From NCBI GenBank assembly GCA_031273585.1, contig JAISRP010000090.1:1-8602 (forward strand): a stretch of 8,602 nucleotides of DNA, written 5' to 3'. How positions within the stretch are numbered: position 1 is the first letter of the stretch; the number at the start of each line of letters is the position of its first letter. This DNA comes from Synergistaceae bacterium. GTDB lineage: Bacteria; Synergistota; Synergistia; Synergistales; Synergistaceae. A program made the position numbers and the translations under genes. Shown here in pieces: positions 5,559 to 8,602 of the stretch. Under the pieces are notes generated by a model that worked only from the letters and a program-made list of their open reading frames with translations, was not told the DNA's origin and searched no databases.

Positions 5559-6720
5559 ATGGTCAATTTACCTGTAAGCACGGTCATGTCAAACCTGCGT
5601 TCGTCGATCGACGAGCTGCGTGACAGTCTTTGACCTGCCAGGACTCGAGGCGAAATCCGCGCGTCTGACTGAGGAGACGCTTGCGCCCGGTTTCTGGGAG
5701 AGGGGGTCAGCGGGGGAGGTCTCGCGCGACCTCGCCGCAGCCCAGGCCCGCCTGGAGAAGTGGCGGGAGGTCGAGTCGGAGCGGGAGGAGCTCGAGACTC
5801 TGGTCGAGCTGCTCTCTGAGACGGACGACCCCGAGCTGCTGGCCGAGTTCTATGACAGGTCGGACAGGCTCGCCAGGGACATCGATGCGGAGCAGATATA
5901 CGTCCTGCTCGACGAGGAGTACGATATATCGCCCGCGATCGTGACCGTACATGCCGGCGCGGGGGGGCTGGACTCGCAGGACTGGTGCGAGATGCTGTAC
6001 CGCATGTATCTGAGGTGGGCGGAGTCGCGGCGTTTCGGCATCCGGGTGCTCGACGAGCAGCGCGACCAGGAGGCCGGGATCAAGAGCGTCACGTTCGAGG
6101 TGAGGGGAGACTTCGCGTACGGGTATCTCAAGGGAGAACAGGGCGTCCACAGGCTCGTCCGCATATCCCCGTTCGACTCCGCAAAGCGGCGGCACACTAG
6201 CTTCGCGTCGGTGGAGGCGCTTCCCGTCCTGCCGGAGAGCGTCCAGGTGGAGATACGCCCCGAGGACCTGAGGATGGACACGTTACGCTCGAGCGGCGCG
6301 GGCGGACAGCACGTCAATATGACTGACTCCGCGGTCCGCATAACGCACATACCGACCGGCATCGTTGTGAGCTGCCAGGTGGAGAGGTCCCAGCACATGA
6401 ACAGGGCGACGGCCATGCAGGTCCTCCGCTCGCGGCTCTTCGAGAGAACGCTCCGCGAGCGCCGGGAGCAGATAGAGTCGCTCCAGGGGGAGAAGCGCGT
6501 CATAGCGTGGGGCAGCCAGATCCGTTCCTACACGCTTCAGCCCTTTCAGCTCGTCAGGGATCACAGGTCGGAGTGCGGGATAGGCAATGTCCACGCCGTG
6601 CTGGACGGCGACATAGACGAGCTAATAATGGCGTATCTGAGGTTCGTGAAGACGGGGCTCACATGCAGGCAGACCGGTTCGCAAGGCGCGGAGGCCGAGG
6701 ATGACACTGAGGAGGAATGA
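5559..6720 (+). CDS. prfB: Peptide chain release factor 2 (RF2), expressed by programmed +1 frameshift
   Basis: RF2 reads UAA and UGA in the ribosomal A site and releases the finished protein. Translation starts at ATG 5559, 5 nt after AAGGAGGGG, runs 24 codons to CTT (5628-5630) and meets TGA (5631-5633). Skipping T5631 continues in the +1 frame from GAC 5632 to TGA 6718-6720, so the coding parts are 5559-5630 and 5632-6720, 386 residues in total. Seen: the N-terminal helical domain (residues 25-110); the stop-codon recognition tripeptide Ser203-Pro204-Phe205 in RISPFDSAKRRHTSF; and the catalytic GGQ at 248-250 in SGAGGQHVNMTDSAVRI. Both lie two residues from their E. coli places. The C-terminus carries an extra acidic tail (EAEDDTEEE). 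A call starting at GTG 5620 would lose the real N-terminus. The S55-family gene follows 3 nt after the stop. Confidence 0.95.
5619..5634 (+). promoter_or_regulatory. prfB programmed +1 frameshift site (CTT TGA C)
   Basis: The sequence CTTTGAC at 5628-5634 is the classical RF2 slip site. When RF2 is scarce, UGA is read slowly, peptidyl-tRNA-Leu slips from CUU to UUU, and full-length RF2 is made: an autoregulatory loop. The usual Shine-Dalgarno-like AGGGGG, 3 nt upstream of CTT in E. coli, is not present; the bases here are CGTGACAGT. Confidence 0.92.
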
Positions 6721-6723
6721 ATT

Positions 6724-8602
6724 TTGAATAGGTATGTCCACACGGGGGCGTTCGCCGCAGCGATCCTCGGCATATGGCTCGCGAGCCTCGCGGGGGCGGC
6801 GCAGGCTGCCGTGAGCGAGCCCTTTGTCCCGATTGACCCCATAATGCCGATATCTCAGGTGAAGCCCGGCATGAGGGGCGAGTGCCGCACCGTTATCAGC
6901 GGCTCCGACGTAGTCACGTTCCAGGCGGAGGTCGTCGATGTGATCCCAAGCAGCGGCGCGCCGAGCAACCTGATCATGATCAGGGCGTACGGACCGGTCA
7001 TCGAACGCACGGGGGGGATAGCCTCCGGCATGAGCGGTTCGCCGTTCTACATAGGGGGCAGGCTGGTCGGGGCCATAGGCTACGGCTGGCCCTTCTCGCG
7101 CCACGACCTCGGGCTTGTCACCCCGATCGAGGACATGATAAAGCTGTGGGACAACCCGGAGATAATACCGTCGTTCGAGCCGGCCCCCATAATTCCGGAA
7201 AAACCTCCCGCCGGAAAGAGCGGCGACGAGGCGCCGGCGAGGTCGCTCGACATCCTGCTCCGAGGACAGGCGAAGTCCGCCGATGCCGATCAGGCGATAT
7301 CGGACCTTGTCATAACCTCCTCCGACATGCAGCAGGCCTCGATGGACATTAGGTCCGGGCAGATATTCGTCTCCGGCGTCTCTCCCCGCATGGCCCGCAG
7401 CATGGGCGAGATCATGGGCAGGGAGGTGACGACCTACGGCGGGGGCCCGTTCACGAGGGACGGGAGCACCGCGGGGAACCGGCTCAAGACGGCAAAGTTC
7501 GGGGCGGCCCTCGAGCCCGGCATGGCAGTGGGGGCTTCCCTTCTGTGGGGGGACGTGGAGATAAGCGGGCTTGGGACGCTGACGGCAGTGGCCCGGGACG
7601 GCAGGTTCATCGCCTTCGCCCACCCCTTCATGGACCTCGGCCCCACGTCGGCAGCGCTGACCGAGGCCAACATATCGGCGGTGGTGCCGGGCGTGCAGAA
7701 CCCGTTCAAAGTTGGCACGACGGGCGACATTGTGGGCATCGTCACCCAGGACAGGCCGCAGGGAATAGGGGGCAGGATAGGCAGGTTCGCCCCGGCGGCC
7801 GGCTGCACGATAAACATGCTCGACGTCGACTCCGGCCGCAGGTACCGGCGCAGCTTCCAGATCGTGCAGGACATGTACCAGCTCCCGCTCCTCGCCCCTA
7901 CCGCCATAGTCGGCCTGATAGAAAACCTGTGGGGGCGCGTCGGCGGCGGGTCGGCCAAGATAACGGCCACGTACTCAGGCAACGCGCTGCCGGAGGGCTG
8001 GAAGCGAACGAACGTATTCGTGTCCGACAAGGACGTGGCGAAGGACATGCTTGCCGAGTTCAACCTCATGACGAAGCTCTTCGCCGAAAACCAGTTCCAG
8101 GAGCTGCGCCCGTTCGGCATCGACGTCGACGTCGAGCTGACGCAGGAGCCGAGGGTGCTCTACATAGACGACGTGGACGTGCCCAAGGGCCCGTTCCGCC
8201 CGGGGGAGCGCGTCTCGTTCGACATAACGCTCCGCCCGTGGCGCAAGACGCCGTTCGTCAGGACATACTCGCTCGTGATTCCGGAGAAGGTAACTGGCAT
8301 CTGCGAGCTCCTGATCAGGGGCGGGGGGATAGCCGAGGAGAACGCGGAGTATATGGACGCCGCGTGGCGCAGCATAAGCAGCCTTCCGATACTCCTGAAG
8401 GAGATCGACGCGAAGGAGACAAACGATCAGATAGTCCTCGAGATTCGCGGACAGGAGGCGCTCGCGGACCAGATAAAGAGGGCGCAGAGGGGCGACCCGG
8501 ACGACCTCATGAACGACAAGCTGAAGAGCGAGATCCGCGAGGAGAAGATGAACGAGGGCTCAATGCGGATAATCAGGACTAACTACTACGTCGACGGAAT
8601 AA
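6724..8602 (+). CDS. Exported SpoIVB-type S55 peptidase-like protein (partial, C-terminus beyond right edge)
   Basis: The frame is open for 626 codons to the window end. I choose TTG 6724: GGAGG at 6711-6715 is 8 nt upstream, and the first 29 residues then form a signal peptide (MNRYVH, hydrophobic core, AQA cleavage site). No ATG in the frame before 6844 would keep it. Seen: residues 41-140 resemble the end of the S55 domain, with ERTGGIASGMSGSPFYIGG and the putative nucleophile Ser104; a Pro-rich linker at about 152-175; residues 275-360 resemble the start of the S55 domain, with GLGTLTAV and FIAFAHPFMDLGP (His300), the putative catalytic His; a C-terminal domain from about residue 480; and a charged helical segment near 580-610. 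In B. subtilis SpoIVB the His block comes before the Ser block. Here the order is reversed, and no Asp is seen at the SpoIVB Asp363 position. Likely acts outside the cytoplasmic membrane; substrate unknown. It probably shares the prfB transcript. Confidence 0.85.
   Translation, partial: MNRYVHTGAFAAAILGIWLASLAGAAQAAVSEPFVPIDPIMPISQVKPGMRGECRTVISGSDVVTFQAEVVDVIPSSGAPSNLIMIRAYGPVIERTGGIASGMSGSPFYIGGRLVGAIGYGWPFSRHDLGLVTPIEDMIKLWDNPEIIPSFEPAPIIPEKPPAGKSGDEAPARSLDILLRGQAKSADADQAISDLVITSSDMQQASMDIRSGQIFVSGVSPRMARSMGEIMGREVTTYGGGPFTRDGSTAGNRLKTAKFGAALEPGMAVGASLLWGDVEISGLGTLTAVARDGRFIAFAHPFMDLGPTSAALTEANISAVVPGVQNPFKVGTTGDIVGIVTQDRPQGIGGRIGRFAPAAGCTINMLDVDSGRRYRRSFQIVQDMYQLPLLAPTAIVGLIENLWGRVGGGSAKITATYSGNALPEGWKRTNVFVSDKDVAKDMLAEFNLMTKLFAENQFQELRPFGIDVDVELTQEPRVLYIDDVDVPKGPFRPGERVSFDITLRPWRKTPFVRTYSLVIPEKVTGICELLIRGGGIAEENAEYMDAAWRSISSLPILLKEIDAKETNDQIVLEIRGQEALADQIKRAQRGDPDDLMNDKLKSEIREEKMNEGSMRIIRTNYYVDGI

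Noticed and set aside
5620..5640. GTG 5620 as the start of prfB
   Set aside because: No ribosome site before it, whereas ATG 5559 has AAGGAGGGG and leads exactly to the classical CTTTGAC frameshift site.
6622..7623. 333-codon leftward open frame opposite prfB and the S55 gene
   Set aside because: Antisense shadow of two well-supported genes, with no plausible domain and low-complexity composition.
7545..8582. 345-codon rightward open frame in another frame of the S55 gene
   Set aside because: The overlapping frame from TTG 6724 has S55 motifs, a signal peptide and a ribosome site; this one is Arg/Gly/Pro-rich with no motif.
1..8602. CRISPR array, tRNA/rRNA genes, phage or defence system
   Set aside because: No regularly spaced repeats, no cloverleaf with conserved arms, and no integrase, nuclease or toxin-antitoxin motifs were seen.

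Overview
This window looks like ordinary chromosome from an anaerobic, flagellated, GC-rich bacterium. Codon use favours AGG for Arg and ATA for Ile. The gene mix is a MS-ring FliF/FliE pair, a two-gene NifS/NifU iron-sulfur system of the Clostridium type without IscR/HscAB/Fdx, an AhpC-type peroxiredoxin, and prfB followed by an exported S55-peptidase-like protein. My best guess is the phylum Synergistota. That is an inference from gene content and style, not a proven placement.

Layout. (1) 1-1864, leftward: fliE then fliF, which runs off the left edge; these are basal-body genes. (2) 1865-2205: a 341-nt AT-rich then GC-rich divergent promoter region with two small perfect palindromes, one over each candidate promoter. 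(3) 2206-3883, rightward: nifS-nifU, closed by a 19-bp perfect hairpin that also serves the convergent gene. (4) 3950-4588, leftward: peroxiredoxin. (5) 4589-4876: intergenic, with a 115-bp element bounded by inverted repeats (MITE-like). (6) 4877-5314, rightward: a small exported protein of unknown function, followed by a weak and then a strong hairpin. (7) 5559-8602, rightward: prfB, read through a programmed +1 frameshift, followed 3 nt later by a TTG-started exported S55-family protein that runs off the right edge.

How it fits together. NifS takes sulfur from cysteine and NifU builds Fe-S clusters. The peroxiredoxin next door removes peroxide, which would damage such clusters, but it has its own promoter on the other strand. 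prfB encodes RF2 and should regulate itself through its in-frame UGA. The S55 protein probably shares the prfB transcript.

I found no dramatic undescribed system. The points most worth a second look are the prfB frameshift site with no Shine-Dalgarno-like stimulator, the S55 protein whose catalytic blocks are in the reverse order to SpoIVB, the MITE-like element, the cysteine-rich NifU tail, the displaced resolving cysteine of the peroxiredoxin, and the unrecognised secreted protein.
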